A stretch of DNA of 41,799 bases from positions 1 through 41,799 of the forward strand of contig JAEZDJ010000092.1 of NCBI GenBank assembly GCA_023429565.1, given 5' to 3'. The notes under the pieces were generated by a model that saw nothing but the letters and a program-made list of their open reading frames with translations, had not been told where the DNA came from and did no database searches. The position numbers and the translations under genes are program-made. Source of the stretch: Actinomycetes bacterium. Its GTDB lineage: Bacteria > Actinomycetota > Coriobacteriia > Coriobacteriales > Eggerthellaceae. Every line of letters begins with the position of its first letter. Within the stretch, counting starts at the first letter, position 1. This document shows positions 16,106 to 24,237 of this stretch, in pieces.

Positions 16106-16813
16106 ATGAGCGAAGTCGTGACGGGTGGGAAGATGAGGCGTGAGGTCGCTGCCTTGAACGCGGTGCTCGAGGCGCGGGCCTCGTTCTACGAGATGCTGGC
16201 GAGCCTGTACTTCAAGCCTTTGACGCAGGGCGAGATCGAGTCGATGGCCTCTGCTGATTTTTCAGCGTATGTAGACATCAGCGATTGGTTTGCTGACGGC
16301 TTGAACGATATGGCGCGTTATCTGAGAAAGCGAACGACCGGCACGAGGCAAGAGCTGGCGGTCGACTTCACGGGGGCGTTCGCGGGCACGTCGACATACG
16401 GAGGCAAGACGGCCGTCCCCTACAAGTCGGTGTTCACGAGCAGCGAGGGCCTTATGTATCAGGAGGGATATCGGGAAGTGTTTGCCGCCTACAAGAGGGA
16501 AGCGGTCAAGCGGCGAGACGGGCTCGACTGGCCAGACGACCATCTTTCGTTCCTGTTTCAGTTCGTGGCGCTCATGAGCCGTCGTGCGGAGCGCGCGCTC
16601 GCCGCGGGCGATACGCCAACCGCCCTGCATGACCTCGTCGCCTCGAGGGCGTTTTTGGAGGAGCACATCTGCTCATGGTTTGACTCTTTCTCGGATAGTG
16701 CGGGCAGGTTGCTTTCCACGCGCTTCTATCGTGGCGTGCTCAAGGTGACAAGGGGATTCCTCGAGCTTGATCGCGAGACGCTCGACGACCTCATCGAAGA
16801 GGTGGGGAGGTAG
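16106..16813 (+). CDS. TorD/DmsD-family molybdoenzyme chaperone
   Basis: 235-residue, helical cytoplasmic protein that in this family binds the Tat signal of its partner molybdoenzyme and holds it until the cofactor is inserted. Visible family features are the central stretch TSTYGGKTAVPYKSVFTSSE, with the conserved acidic-to-proline-to-Ser/Val run, and PDDHLSFLFQFVALM, the P-D-H...L.F pattern. The ATG has AGAGGAA upstream. Its place behind the reductase genes indicates it serves that enzyme. The final gene end nearly touches the NapG-like gene. Confidence 0.9.
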   Translation: MSEVVTGGKMRREVAALNAVLEARASFYEMLASLYFKPLTQGEIESMASADFSAYVDISDWFADGLNDMARYLRKRTTGTRQELAVDFTGAFAGTSTYGGKTAVPYKSVFTSSEGLMYQEGYREVFAAYKREAVKRRDGLDWPDDHLSFLFQFVALMSRRAERALAAGDTPTALHDLVASRAFLEEHICSWFDSFSDSAGRLLSTRFYRGVLKVTRGFLELDRETLDDLIEEVGR

Positions 16814-16817
16814 CGTC

Positions 16818-17438
16818 ATGGGCGAGGGCTTCACGCGTCGTGGCTTTCTCGCGGGCGGAGTCGGGGTTGTGACCCTGCTCGCCCTCGGTGGGGCGGGTGC
16901 GGCGTTTGCGGGGCAAGGCGGGCTTCTGCGTCCTCCTGGCGGACAGAACGAGGAACTGCTTTGGGGAGCTTGCATCAAATGCGACCGTTGCCGCAGCGCG
17001 TGCCCGCAGGGTGTGATCGATGTGGGCCATCTTGAAGACGGCATGGTGAACGCGCGCACGCCGGTCATGGATTTCCGCAAGGGGTACTGTGACTTTTGCG
17101 AAGCGTTGCCTTTGCCGCGTTGCGTCGACTCGTGTCCGACGAACGCCCTCGAGTTCGGCTTCGACCCGCATCGGGACAAAATAGGCCTGGCTTGGGTGGA
17201 CACTGACGAATGCTTGCTGTACCGATCCGGGTCGGGACGATGCTCAAAGCAATGCATGGACGCATGCGCCTTCGAGGCCCTCCGTCTTGATGAGGGGGGA
17301 AGGCTCGTCGTTGACAAAGCGGCCTGCAATGGCTGCGGCGCGTGCGAATGGGCCTGCCCCTCTTCGTCATACGCGAGCTACACAGGTTCGGGCAGGCGCG
17401 GGATCAACATCGGGACGGAAGAGGGTGAGTCGCGATGA
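16818..17438 (+). CDS. napG: NapG-like exported ferredoxin, four 4Fe-4S clusters
   Basis: 206-residue polyferredoxin. The N-terminus FTRRGFLAGGVGVVTLLAL is a twin-arginine signal. Four cysteine groups follow: CIKCDRCRSAC; CDFCEALPLPRCVDSC; CLLYRSGSGRCSKQCMDAC; and CNGCGACEWAC. This matches NapG/MauM proteins, which with NapH pass electrons from quinol to exported reductases. GGGGAGG lies seven bases before the ATG. The gene starts four bases past the chaperone's stop and overlaps napH by four bases. Here it may form a second route into the molybdoenzyme, or serve another acceptor; no NapA-type nitrate reductase is nearby. Confidence 0.9.
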   Translation: MGEGFTRRGFLAGGVGVVTLLALGGAGAAFAGQGGLLRPPGGQNEELLWGACIKCDRCRSACPQGVIDVGHLEDGMVNARTPVMDFRKGYCDFCEALPLPRCVDSCPTNALEFGFDPHRDKIGLAWVDTDECLLYRSGSGRCSKQCMDACAFEALRLDEGGRLVVDKAACNGCGACEWACPSSSYASYTGSGRRGINIGTEEGESR

Positions 17439-18424
17439 CTCTCAAGCGTGAGACTGGCAAAGCCACTTCGGGTGCACCGCGGAACGGACGGGGGCACCTG
17501 CTTCGAAGCTCGACGGCACGCGGCCTGGTTGCAGCCGCGGTGTTTGTGGCGGTGGGTGTCGGCCTGGCGTTTCCCACGGGCACGGGCACCCTTTCGTCTC
17601 TGGGCTGGAACGCGGTTGCGGCCATCTGCCCTCTCGGAGCCCTCGAGTCGTTGCTGGGGGCGGGGGTGCCTGTCGTGCGTGCCCTTGTCGCTCTCGTGGC
17701 GATCATCCTCATCGTGGTTGTCGTGGGGAAGGCCTTCTGTTCATGGGTTTGTCCCATTCCCCACATCCAGGACCTTTTCAAGTCGAAAAAGCGGAGGCAG
17801 AGAGAGGCGGAAGAGCGTCAGGAGGCCGCTGACCGCGCGTGGTCGCGCTGGAAGGACGACGCATCTCCCTCCCGTCCGAAGATTCCCCTCGACTCGCGCC
17901 ATGCCGTCCTGGGGGGCGCGTTGCTGTCCACGGCCATTTTCGGGTTTCCCGTGTTCTGCCTCGTCTGTCCGATCGGCCTCACGTTTGCCACCTTCGTCCT
18001 GCTGTGGAGGCTTGTCCAATTCAACGAGCCGACGGTGGGGCTGCTCGTGTTTCCCGCCATCGTGGTGCTCGAGGTGGTGGTAATGCGAAAGTGGTGTGGG
18101 AAGCTCTGTCCGATGGGTGCTCTGCTCTCGCTGATATCAACGCTTAACCGACGCTTCCGTCCAACCGTGGACAGGGACATCTGCCTGCGAGACACGGGAC
18201 AGGCAGGCTGCAGGGCATGCGCGGCAGCCTGCCCGGAGCATATCGATCCCTATGCCGATCGGGGAGATCGGCCGATGACGGAATGCGTGAAATGTCGCCG
18301 GTGTGCCGAATCGTGCCCGGTCCATGCCCTTGCGTTGCCGCTGAAGAGCCAGAAGCCCGATTCTGTGAACCGCGCGGGCGATGGAGGGGGAGGGGAATCC
18401 TGCAAAGGCGAAATGCAGGCTTGA
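17435..18424 (+). CDS. napH: NapH-like membrane quinol-linked iron-sulfur protein
   Basis: 329-residue membrane protein of the NapH family. Four to five helices are visible (RGLVAAAVFVAVGVGLAF; VVRALVALVAIILIVVVVG; HAVLGGALLSTAIFGFPVF; VGLLVFPAIVVLEVVV). The conserved pair CSWVCPIPHIQD and CGKLCPMGALLSL faces the cytoplasm. Two 4Fe-4S motifs lie at the C-terminus (CRACAAACPEH; CVKCRRCAESC). It starts by ATGA overlap with the NapG-like gene, so the two are made together. NapH proteins oxidise quinol and pass electrons to NapG. A charged loop, KKRRQREAEERQEAADRAW, separates the second and third helices and is longer than I would expect. Confidence 0.9.
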   Translation: MTLKRETGKATSGAPRNGRGHLLRSSTARGLVAAAVFVAVGVGLAFPTGTGTLSSLGWNAVAAICPLGALESLLGAGVPVVRALVALVAIILIVVVVGKAFCSWVCPIPHIQDLFKSKKRRQREAEERQEAADRAWSRWKDDASPSRPKIPLDSRHAVLGGALLSTAIFGFPVFCLVCPIGLTFATFVLLWRLVQFNEPTVGLLVFPAIVVLEVVVMRKWCGKLCPMGALLSLISTLNRRFRPTVDRDICLRDTGQAGCRACAAACPEHIDPYADRGDRPMTECVKCRRCAESCPVHALALPLKSQKPDSVNRAGDGGGGESCKGEMQA

Positions 18425-18516
18425 GGTATACTGGCTGCATGAGCCGATGCTGCGTCTCGAGGGCGCTCCTTCGGCGACGGAGCTCGTTCGCTGGTGACCC
18501 GACAAGGGGAAGGGAT

Positions 18517-20112
18517 ATGCCGGAGACGAAGGAAAAAGGCTCTCGCAGCCACGGGTTGATGCATGAGGTGGTGGCCCTGTGGCCCTCGCTGCCCTATCTG
18601 GGATATGGCGTCTGGCTTGCGTGGGCGTTCCTTGCGTACAGCGGCACGCTGTGGCTTTCTGACACCGAGTTGAACGGCGAGAACCTCTCTCAGCTGTACG
18701 TTGTGTCGACCGCCTCGTTCGCGATCGTTTCGTTGATCGCACCCCTGGCTCCGCGCCGGTTTTCGCAGCTGCTCGAAAAGAGGCGCGTGGTCGTGGGCGC
18801 GGGACTGCTTGCCGCGTTCGGCTGTGCGCTGGTCCTCGCCGCCGGTCCGTATTACTTTGGGCAGATCATGTGGACGCGTCCCCTGTTCTTGGCTGGCGCG
18901 GCCGTGAGCGGCGTCGCAACCGGCGTCATTGCCCTCAAATGCGGCATTCTCTACGGAGAGCTGCCGCCGCGACGGGTGTTGCTGTATGCGGCCACCTCGC
19001 AGATAGTCGTCGCCTTCATCTACTTTGCGGTCATCGGGTCCCCCTTCTGGGCCCCGGTGCCCGGCGGTCCGTCGTACGTTGGCATGATCTCGTTCATGCT
19101 GCTGCCGATTGCCGCATCACTCCTGCTCATGCTGCCCAACGTGGATTCAGTCCCCCCGGACGGCCGCGCCCTCTTCCGTCCGGCGTTCAGCGAGGACACG
19201 CGCAACCTGCCGGGAGTGTTCTGGCGGCTTGTTGCCCTGTCGTTCGTCCTCCCGGTCGTCGCCTCCATGATGCGTGCCTCGGTGGTCGACGCGCATGCCC
19301 TTGCCGTGACGCTTGAAGGCAACAACATGCTCATGCTGCTGCGGGTGCTCATGGCGGCGGCGTTTGTTGCCGTGGCTGTGCGCGCCGATGCCGGGCACAT
19401 GAATTTCGGGAAGCTCTATTCGCTCATCGCCATATCCATGGTGGTCGCCATTGCCTGCGTGCCGGTGTTTGGCGCACAGAGCAACGAATGGAGCCTGCTC
19501 ATTTATTTCGCGTCAAGCGTGTTTGAGTTCGTCATGTGGTGCCTGCTCGCCTTCGTCGTGTTCCAGAAGCGCATATCTCCGCTGATCGTGTTTGGGTTCG
19601 GGCGTGGTGCGTTCATGTTGGGGAGTGCGCTTGGCTGGTTGCTTGGCGTGTACGTGCTGCCTCAGGTTGCTGCCGGCGAGACGTCCTTTGCCTTCTACAT
19701 GATCTGCGCGGGGGTTGTCCTCGTCCTGTCTTTCGTCCTGTTCTCGGAGCGCGATTTCGAACGCTTGTTTTCTCCCATTGATGAAAACGAGCTGTCGTTC
19801 GAGAACCTCATGGACGTCGACCTGCGTGAGCGCAAGAAAAGCGAGGACCGTCGCGGTTTTTTCACCAGCGCGCTCGACGAATTGGCCGAGAAGCATGGCC
19901 TTTCGGCTCGCGAGGCGGAGGTGTTCCGCTATCTCGCCATGGGCCGCGGCAGCGATTACATCGCCGACCGGCTTAACGTTTCGTGGAACACGGCACGAAG
20001 CCACACCCATAACATCTATGTCAAGCTTGGCGTTCATTCGAGGCAGGATCTGATTGATGTGGTCGATGGGGCGGTGAGGAGCTGGAAGGAGGGTTCCTGT
20101 CGGAAAAAGTAG
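18517..20112 (+). CDS. Membrane LuxR-family transcriptional regulator
   Basis: 531-residue protein with two parts: about twelve hydrophobic helices (residues 20 to about 400), resembling a transporter fold, and a C-terminal LuxR helix-turn-helix (LSAREAEVFRYLAMGRGSDYIADRLNVSWNTARSHTHNIYVKLGVHSRQDLID; given here only to point at the end of the protein). Such fusions are frequent in Eggerthellaceae beside reductase genes, and are thought to sense small molecules at the membrane. AAGGGGAAGGG precedes the chosen ATG; an ATG at 18439 is an alternative. The gene follows napH and probably controls the cluster. A TATACT at 18427-18432 may be a weak promoter. Confidence 0.88.
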   Translation: MPETKEKGSRSHGLMHEVVALWPSLPYLGYGVWLAWAFLAYSGTLWLSDTELNGENLSQLYVVSTASFAIVSLIAPLAPRRFSQLLEKRRVVVGAGLLAAFGCALVLAAGPYYFGQIMWTRPLFLAGAAVSGVATGVIALKCGILYGELPPRRVLLYAATSQIVVAFIYFAVIGSPFWAPVPGGPSYVGMISFMLLPIAASLLLMLPNVDSVPPDGRALFRPAFSEDTRNLPGVFWRLVALSFVLPVVASMMRASVVDAHALAVTLEGNNMLMLLRVLMAAAFVAVAVRADAGHMNFGKLYSLIAISMVVAIACVPVFGAQSNEWSLLIYFASSVFEFVMWCLLAFVVFQKRISPLIVFGFGRGAFMLGSALGWLLGVYVLPQVAAGETSFAFYMICAGVVLVLSFVLFSERDFERLFSPIDENELSFENLMDVDLRERKKSEDRRGFFTSALDELAEKHGLSAREAEVFRYLAMGRGSDYIADRLNVSWNTARSHTHNIYVKLGVHSRQDLIDVVDGAVRSWKEGSCRKK

Positions 20113-20125
20113 GCTCTTCCGACAG
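20097..20125. terminator. Inverted repeat across the LuxR gene stop codon
   Basis: CTGTCGGAA and TTCCGACAG form a nine-base perfect stem around eleven bases that include the TAG stop. It lacks a T-run but is placed as a terminator between convergent genes. Confidence 0.5.
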
Positions 20126-20175
20126 CTGGGAGCGCGTCCTGTGCCTGCGCAAGGCGCTCGGTGGGTAGGGGAGGG

Positions 20176-20556
20176 CTACGCTTCGGCGTAACTTTGTTGC
20201 AGGCCGTCTTCGCGGCCCCAGTCTTCGCCGTTGTGGCACAATTCGTCGACGCCGGTGAGGGTGTGGGTGAGGTAGGCTTGGACGACCTCACGGGCGCTTC
20301 CTTGCGCTCCGGCGATCACTTCGATGTCGGCGCAGCAAAACACGTTCGCGGTGTCGTAGTCGATGGCACCGACGATGAGCACGGTTACGCCCAGATCGCG
20401 CAAGAGGGGAATGAGTTTTTCCATGGACAGGTTGGGATTTGGCATATTCTGGCATTCAACGATGACGCCACGGTCGACCGTATAGCACATGTAGCTTGCG
20501 CAACGCCCAAAGCTCTGAGACACTTCCAGCCCTTCGCTGGTCACTGCTATTCTCAT
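20176..20556 (-). CDS. NifX/NafY-like (dinitrogenase FeMo-cofactor family) protein
   Basis: 126-residue protein of the dinitrogenase iron-molybdenum cofactor biosynthesis family. It begins RIAVTSEGLEVSQSFGRCAS, continues to LIPLLRDLGVTVLIVGAIDY, and ends near AREVVQAYLTHTLTG, the usual order of this ribonuclease-H-like fold. No nif genes are nearby, so a role in nitrogen fixation is not implied; stand-alone members are of unknown function and may handle metal clusters. The ATG has AAAGGAG upstream; the longer frame to 20637 has no such site. It is a single-gene unit convergent with the LuxR gene and downstream of the helicase gene on the same strand. Confidence 0.85.
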   Translation of the reverse strand: MRIAVTSEGLEVSQSFGRCASYMCYTVDRGVIVECQNMPNPNLSMEKLIPLLRDLGVTVLIVGAIDYDTANVFCCADIEVIAGAQGSAREVVQAYLTHTLTGVDELCHNGEDWGREDGLQQSYAEA

Positions 20557-20746
20557 GCGACTCCTTTCGGTGATCTTGACTGACTTCCGTTTCCGTGCGG
20601 CTAACGATAGTGTGATTTCGGGCGCGCATGACCGCACTTTCGCTCAGCGGAGATAAATAGCAAGCCGAGTGACAGGAAGAAGAGGGCCGCTGCATGCGGT
20701 CGAAGTCAGCGGCTGAGCCTTGGGGGATGTTGGATTGCCGTGCGGG

Positions 20747-20779
20747 GACCCTGCGGGGCAATGATGCCGCCGCAGGGTC
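20747..20779 (-). terminator. Hairpin after the helicase gene
   Basis: GACCCTGCGG and CCGCAGGGTC form a ten-base stem, extended by GGCA with TGCC after a one-base bulge. It lies ten bases beyond the helicase stop. No T-run follows on the minus strand. Confidence 0.6.
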
Positions 20780-20788
20780 ATTCTGGCC

Positions 20789-22282
20789 TCAGCGGCGTCT
20801 GTCGCGCTGTTGGGAGATGGCGGCCCGTCGGGCGCGTCCTGGACGCAGGTCGGCGCCTCCCTGCTTTCTCGCCGGGGAATCCTGCTTGCGCTGGTCTGCA
20901 GGCTTGCCCTGCTTCTGCCTTGGGGGTTGGGCCTTTTTGGAGTTTTCAGACGAGCGAGAGGGATGGTCTTGATGCTGTTTGGGCTTTGCGGGCTTCTTGC
21001 CCTTGCCCCGCCTTTGGCCCCCGTCGTTGGAGGGGTTGCCGCCGTTTGCCTTCTTCCTCTCTCGGGCGGCGAATTCCTTTGAGGCCTGAGCCAATTCGGG
21101 ATCTCGCTGCGCCTCGGCGCGTGCGGTGCGGGCAGCTGCTTCCGCCGCCGCCTCCTCGAGATCGAAGGATGCGATTTCCATCACCGGAATTTCGCGCTTG
21201 ATGAGCTTCTGGATATCCTTGAGCGCATCCTCCGTTTCAGGGCTGACGAACGAAACGGCGTAGCCGGCGGCTCCCGCACGTCCCGTTCGACCGATGCGAT
21301 GGACGTAGTCCTCGGGCTGGGTTGGAAGGTCGTAGTTGATGACATGATCGACGTTTTCCACATCGATGCCCCGGGCCAGCACGTCGGTGGCAACCAGCAC
21401 GTCGGTTTGCCCATTGGCGAAGTTGTCCAGCGCCCGGCGACGCTGGTTCTGGCTGCGGTCCGAGTGGATGGCTTCAACGGTGAATCCGGCTCGTTTCAGT
21501 CGACGGCAGGTCGAGTCGGCGCGGCTGCGCGTGCGGGCGAACACGATGACGCGCTCATGACCTTTCTCGTCGAGCGTCGCCTTGAGGAGCGCCGGCTTGA
21601 GCGCTTGGGGGACACGCACGATGTATTGATCGACGGTGTCTGCCGTTTCTCCCTTATGGGCTATCTCCACAAAGGCGGGATCGCGGAGGAGCTCGCCGAC
21701 GCTCTTCTTGATTGAGCCGTCGATAGTTGCCGAGAACAGCAGTGTCTGACGCGTGGAAGGGGTTTCACGGATGATCTTTTTCATGGTCGGCCAGAATCCC
21801 ATGTCCAGCATGCGATCCGCTTCGTCAAGCACCAGGACTTCGACATCTCCCAAACGTGCCGCTCCTTGTCCCATGAGGTCAAAGAGCCTGCCTGGCGTTG
21901 CTATGAGGATGTCGACGCCGTGGCGGAGCTTCTTGATCTGCGGATCATAAGACAGGCCCCCCACGACGGTGAGGATGCGATGGTGGGTGGAGACGGCGAT
22001 GGCTTCGCAGACTTCGCCGATCTGCTGTGCGAGTTCACGGGTGGGAGTGACCACGAGCATGAGAGGCCCCTGGCCGCCCTTTGCGTGGCCGAGCCGATCG
22101 AGCGCCGGCAGGGAGAACGCGGCGGTCTTGCCCGTGCCGGTCTTCGCCGCCGCGATGAGGTCTCGGCCTGACAGGACGAGGGGAATGGCCTGCTCCTGCA
22201 CAGGGGTGGGACATTCGTACCCAAGGCGGGCCACGGCGTCGAGGGTTTGCTCGGACAAACCGAGCTTGTCAAATTCAGTCAT
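20789..22282 (-). CDS. DEAD-box ATP-dependent RNA helicase, RhlE-like
   Basis: 497-residue RNA helicase that unwinds structured RNA, usually in ribosome assembly or RNA decay. All core motifs are seen: the Q motif region (FDKLGLSEQTLDAVARLGYECPTPVQEQAI; positions about 4-33), motif I AAKTGTGKT, motif II VLDEADRML, motif III SAT, and motif VI HRIGRTGRAG. The last 120 residues are a basic, Gln/Lys/Arg-rich low-complexity tail (KGKKPAKPKQHQDH), typical of RhlE and suited to RNA binding. AAGGAAG precedes the ATG. It is 12 bases downstream of the glycosyltransferase stop and probably cotranscribed. Confidence 0.95.
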   Translation of the reverse strand: MTEFDKLGLSEQTLDAVARLGYECPTPVQEQAIPLVLSGRDLIAAAKTGTGKTAAFSLPALDRLGHAKGGQGPLMLVVTPTRELAQQIGEVCEAIAVSTHHRILTVVGGLSYDPQIKKLRHGVDILIATPGRLFDLMGQGAARLGDVEVLVLDEADRMLDMGFWPTMKKIIRETPSTRQTLLFSATIDGSIKKSVGELLRDPAFVEIAHKGETADTVDQYIVRVPQALKPALLKATLDEKGHERVIVFARTRSRADSTCRRLKRAGFTVEAIHSDRSQNQRRRALDNFANGQTDVLVATDVLARGIDVENVDHVINYDLPTQPEDYVHRIGRTGRAGAAGYAVSFVSPETEDALKDIQKLIKREIPVMEIASFDLEEAAAEAAARTARAEAQRDPELAQASKEFAARERKKANGGNPSNDGGQRRGKGKKPAKPKQHQDHPSRSSENSKKAQPPRQKQGKPADQRKQDSPARKQGGADLRPGRARRAAISQQRDRRR

Positions 22283-22294
22283 AATCTTCCTTAA

Positions 22295-23716
22295 TCAGCG
22301 GATATGGGCTGGTTTTTCGCCCCAATAGAGCTGCGCAAAACGCTTTTTGCGCGACGGGTCATCGGGAGTTTTGGGCGTTTCGATGAGACGGAACGTTGAC
22401 CGCGCGATGTCGAGTGCTGCGTCAGGACGGCGTAGAAAGCTTCCATTGACCAACATGGCATGCATGGAGTCCGGATGGGCCGCAATGTGCCGCAGCGCAT
22501 CCAGCAGTTCGCGCGCCGTCGTCACATGCATGGCGGCGCCAAGAGAGGTGAGCATGCGCACGTTTGCCTTTTCTTGGCCGTACGCCTTGCCAAGCAGGAT
22601 CATGGGCACTTGCGCACACAGGCACTCGGTGACGGTCAGGCCTCCTGACTTGCATATGGCCAAGTCGCTGGCAGCCATGAGGGCCGCCATGCCTTCCACG
22701 TAGCCAAGGACGGTCGTGTTTCCGAGGTTCAGGCTTTCGCACTCTTGTTGCAGGTGCCGGGCATAATCTGCGTCATTGCCCGCCACGAACACGAAATGCA
22801 TGGTGGGAAGTGCCTGCAGCGAAGGCAAGAGCCGGTCCATCGTGTCGCGAAAGTGGACGTAGGGGCGAGGCAGATATGCTCCTGCCAACACGAGGACGAT
22901 GCGTTTGTCCCGCGGAAGCCCCAGCCTGTCGCGCGTTTCCTCCTTGTCGTAGGTCTGGCGGAAATCCGTGCGCGTGGGTATGCCGGTGATCAGGATGCGA
23001 TCTTCGGGAACCAGGCGCGGGCGAAGCGTCTCGGCCATCGACTCATTGGCGACGCAGAACAGGTCGGCGCTGCGATGGGGCCACAGCCCTTCCGTCTCGT
23101 AGTCGGTCGGTATGCAGACGATGGGGAACTCTTGATCGAGGAGCATGCGCGCACCCACGGCGACGTTGGCGGCGGTGATGTGGGTGCAGACGATGGCAAG
23201 CGGCCGCACGTCTCTCACGTGATCGGTGAAGCGGGGGAAATTGATGTGCGACCAAACGGTCCCGCCACCCCACAGAAGGCGGCCAGTGAAAGTGTAACGC
23301 CATGTCAGATCATAAATCGGCCGGGTTGCGCCAGTGAAGAGGCTTGCGGCATGATCCCCGTCGAACACATGGCGGCCAAAATCAAGGACGTCGAGCACTT
23401 CCACTTCGAGATTTGAGGGAATGGCGAGCCCTTCTCGGAGCCGTTCGTCTCCGCTTTCCCGCAACAGCTCAAACGCCTGGGCGACGGCCTTGGCTGCGCT
23501 GCGGTGGCCCGAACCAACCGAGGCATGCATGACGATGATGGTCGGCCTGTGCGTTTCGGCTGTGTCGATGGCTGGTGCTGTATCCGGTTGGTCGGCGGTC
23601 GGCTCGATGGCTTCCACGCGCTCGGGCCGGCTCGGGTTTGCTGGGATGCTCGTCTTCATATTCCTTATCATACCGTATGCGGCCCGTTCTCGGTGTGCCC
23701 ATTTCGCGAGCAGCAC
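22295..23716 (-). CDS. Glycolipid glycosyltransferase, MGDG synthase/UgtP family
   Basis: 473-residue GT28-type enzyme. The N-terminal domain has the MGDG-synthase pattern IIVMHASVGSGHRSAAKAVA and THITAANVAVGARMLL. The C-terminal nucleotide-sugar domain has LAICKSGGLTVTECLCAQVP. Relatives transfer glucose or galactose to diacylglycerol, making the membrane anchor glycolipids of Gram-positive envelopes. I chose the GTG at 23716 because AAGGA stands six bases before it; ATGs at 23671 and 23659 have poorer sites. About 55 N-terminal residues are Pro/Thr/Glu-rich and not part of the fold. It shares a strand with the helicase gene; the pairing has no obvious functional logic. Confidence 0.9.
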   Translation of the reverse strand: MLLAKWAHRERAAYGMIRNMKTSIPANPSRPERVEAIEPTADQPDTAPAIDTAETHRPTIIVMHASVGSGHRSAAKAVAQAFELLRESGDERLREGLAIPSNLEVEVLDVLDFGRHVFDGDHAASLFTGATRPIYDLTWRYTFTGRLLWGGGTVWSHINFPRFTDHVRDVRPLAIVCTHITAANVAVGARMLLDQEFPIVCIPTDYETEGLWPHRSADLFCVANESMAETLRPRLVPEDRILITGIPTRTDFRQTYDKEETRDRLGLPRDKRIVLVLAGAYLPRPYVHFRDTMDRLLPSLQALPTMHFVFVAGNDADYARHLQQECESLNLGNTTVLGYVEGMAALMAASDLAICKSGGLTVTECLCAQVPMILLGKAYGQEKANVRMLTSLGAAMHVTTARELLDALRHIAAHPDSMHAMLVNGSFLRRPDAALDIARSTFRLIETPKTPDDPSRKKRFAQLYWGEKPAHIR

Positions 23717-23938
23717 GCCGAATCCTTCAATGTGACGAAACCGTTGGACCCGTTTGACGAACGGTGAGGCGATTCTCTTGGATGGGCAGCGGTCGCACGT
23801 TAAATCTTGTCACGGCTGCGAGGGATGTCCTTATGGTGAAAAAAGGAAATGGCTTCGATGTCCGGCGACCCGTCGTGACCTTCTCCTCGATGGGGGAAAT
23901 CACCGTCCGGCTGACCGCCGACAGAGTCTGCTCAATGA

Positions 23939-24013
23939 TGGTGCCCCCAACGGGAATCGAACCCGTGTCTCAGCCTTGAAAGGGCCGCGTCCTGACCTCT
24001 AGACTATGGGGAC
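23939..24013 (-). tRNA. tRNA-Glu (anticodon TTC), CCA encoded
   Basis: The minus strand folds as a cloverleaf: acceptor GTCCCCA with TGGGGGC, anticodon loop CTTTCAA in the stem CGGCC/GGCTG, and T-arm ACGGG-TTCGATT-CCCGT. The anticodon TTC reads Glu codons. The discriminator A is followed by a genomically encoded CCA. Confidence 0.97.
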
Positions 24014-24045
24014 AACGCTCTGGCGTGCAGAAAAGCAGCCCGAAC

Positions 24046-24074
24046 ATTATTGCAAAGCGAGCGTTTCTTTGCAA
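24046..24074 (-). promoter_or_regulatory. Promoter of tRNA-Glu
   Basis: Read on the minus strand, TTGCAA and AATAAT are separated by exactly 17 bases. The expected start is about 25 bases ahead of the mature tRNA. Confidence 0.65.
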
Positions 24075-24164
24075 GAAAAACTTTTCGAGAAGGTTGCGCT
24101 CGTCTTTTCAGACGTTGAACGGCCGGTCCTTTTCCTTGGAAGCGTTCGGCGCAAGAGGAGGGGC

Positions 24165-24195
24165 GCCCCACGCCGCAAGAACGGCGGAGTGGGGC
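24165..24195 (-). terminator. Hairpin after the flavin reductase gene
   Basis: GCCCCAC-GCCG pairs with CGGC-GGA-GTGGGGC, eleven paired bases with a small bulge, 42 bases past the flavin reductase stop. There is no strong T-run. Confidence 0.55.
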
Positions 24196-24237
24196 AAGGG
24201 AGGGAGGTTGGCACCGCGTGGGCGCCCGAGAGGAAGG

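Noticed and set aside
18217..18516. Upstream extension of the membrane LuxR gene into napH
   Set aside because: It overlaps the napH coding region in another frame and adds Arg/Cys-rich sequence; a strong binding site lies before 18517.
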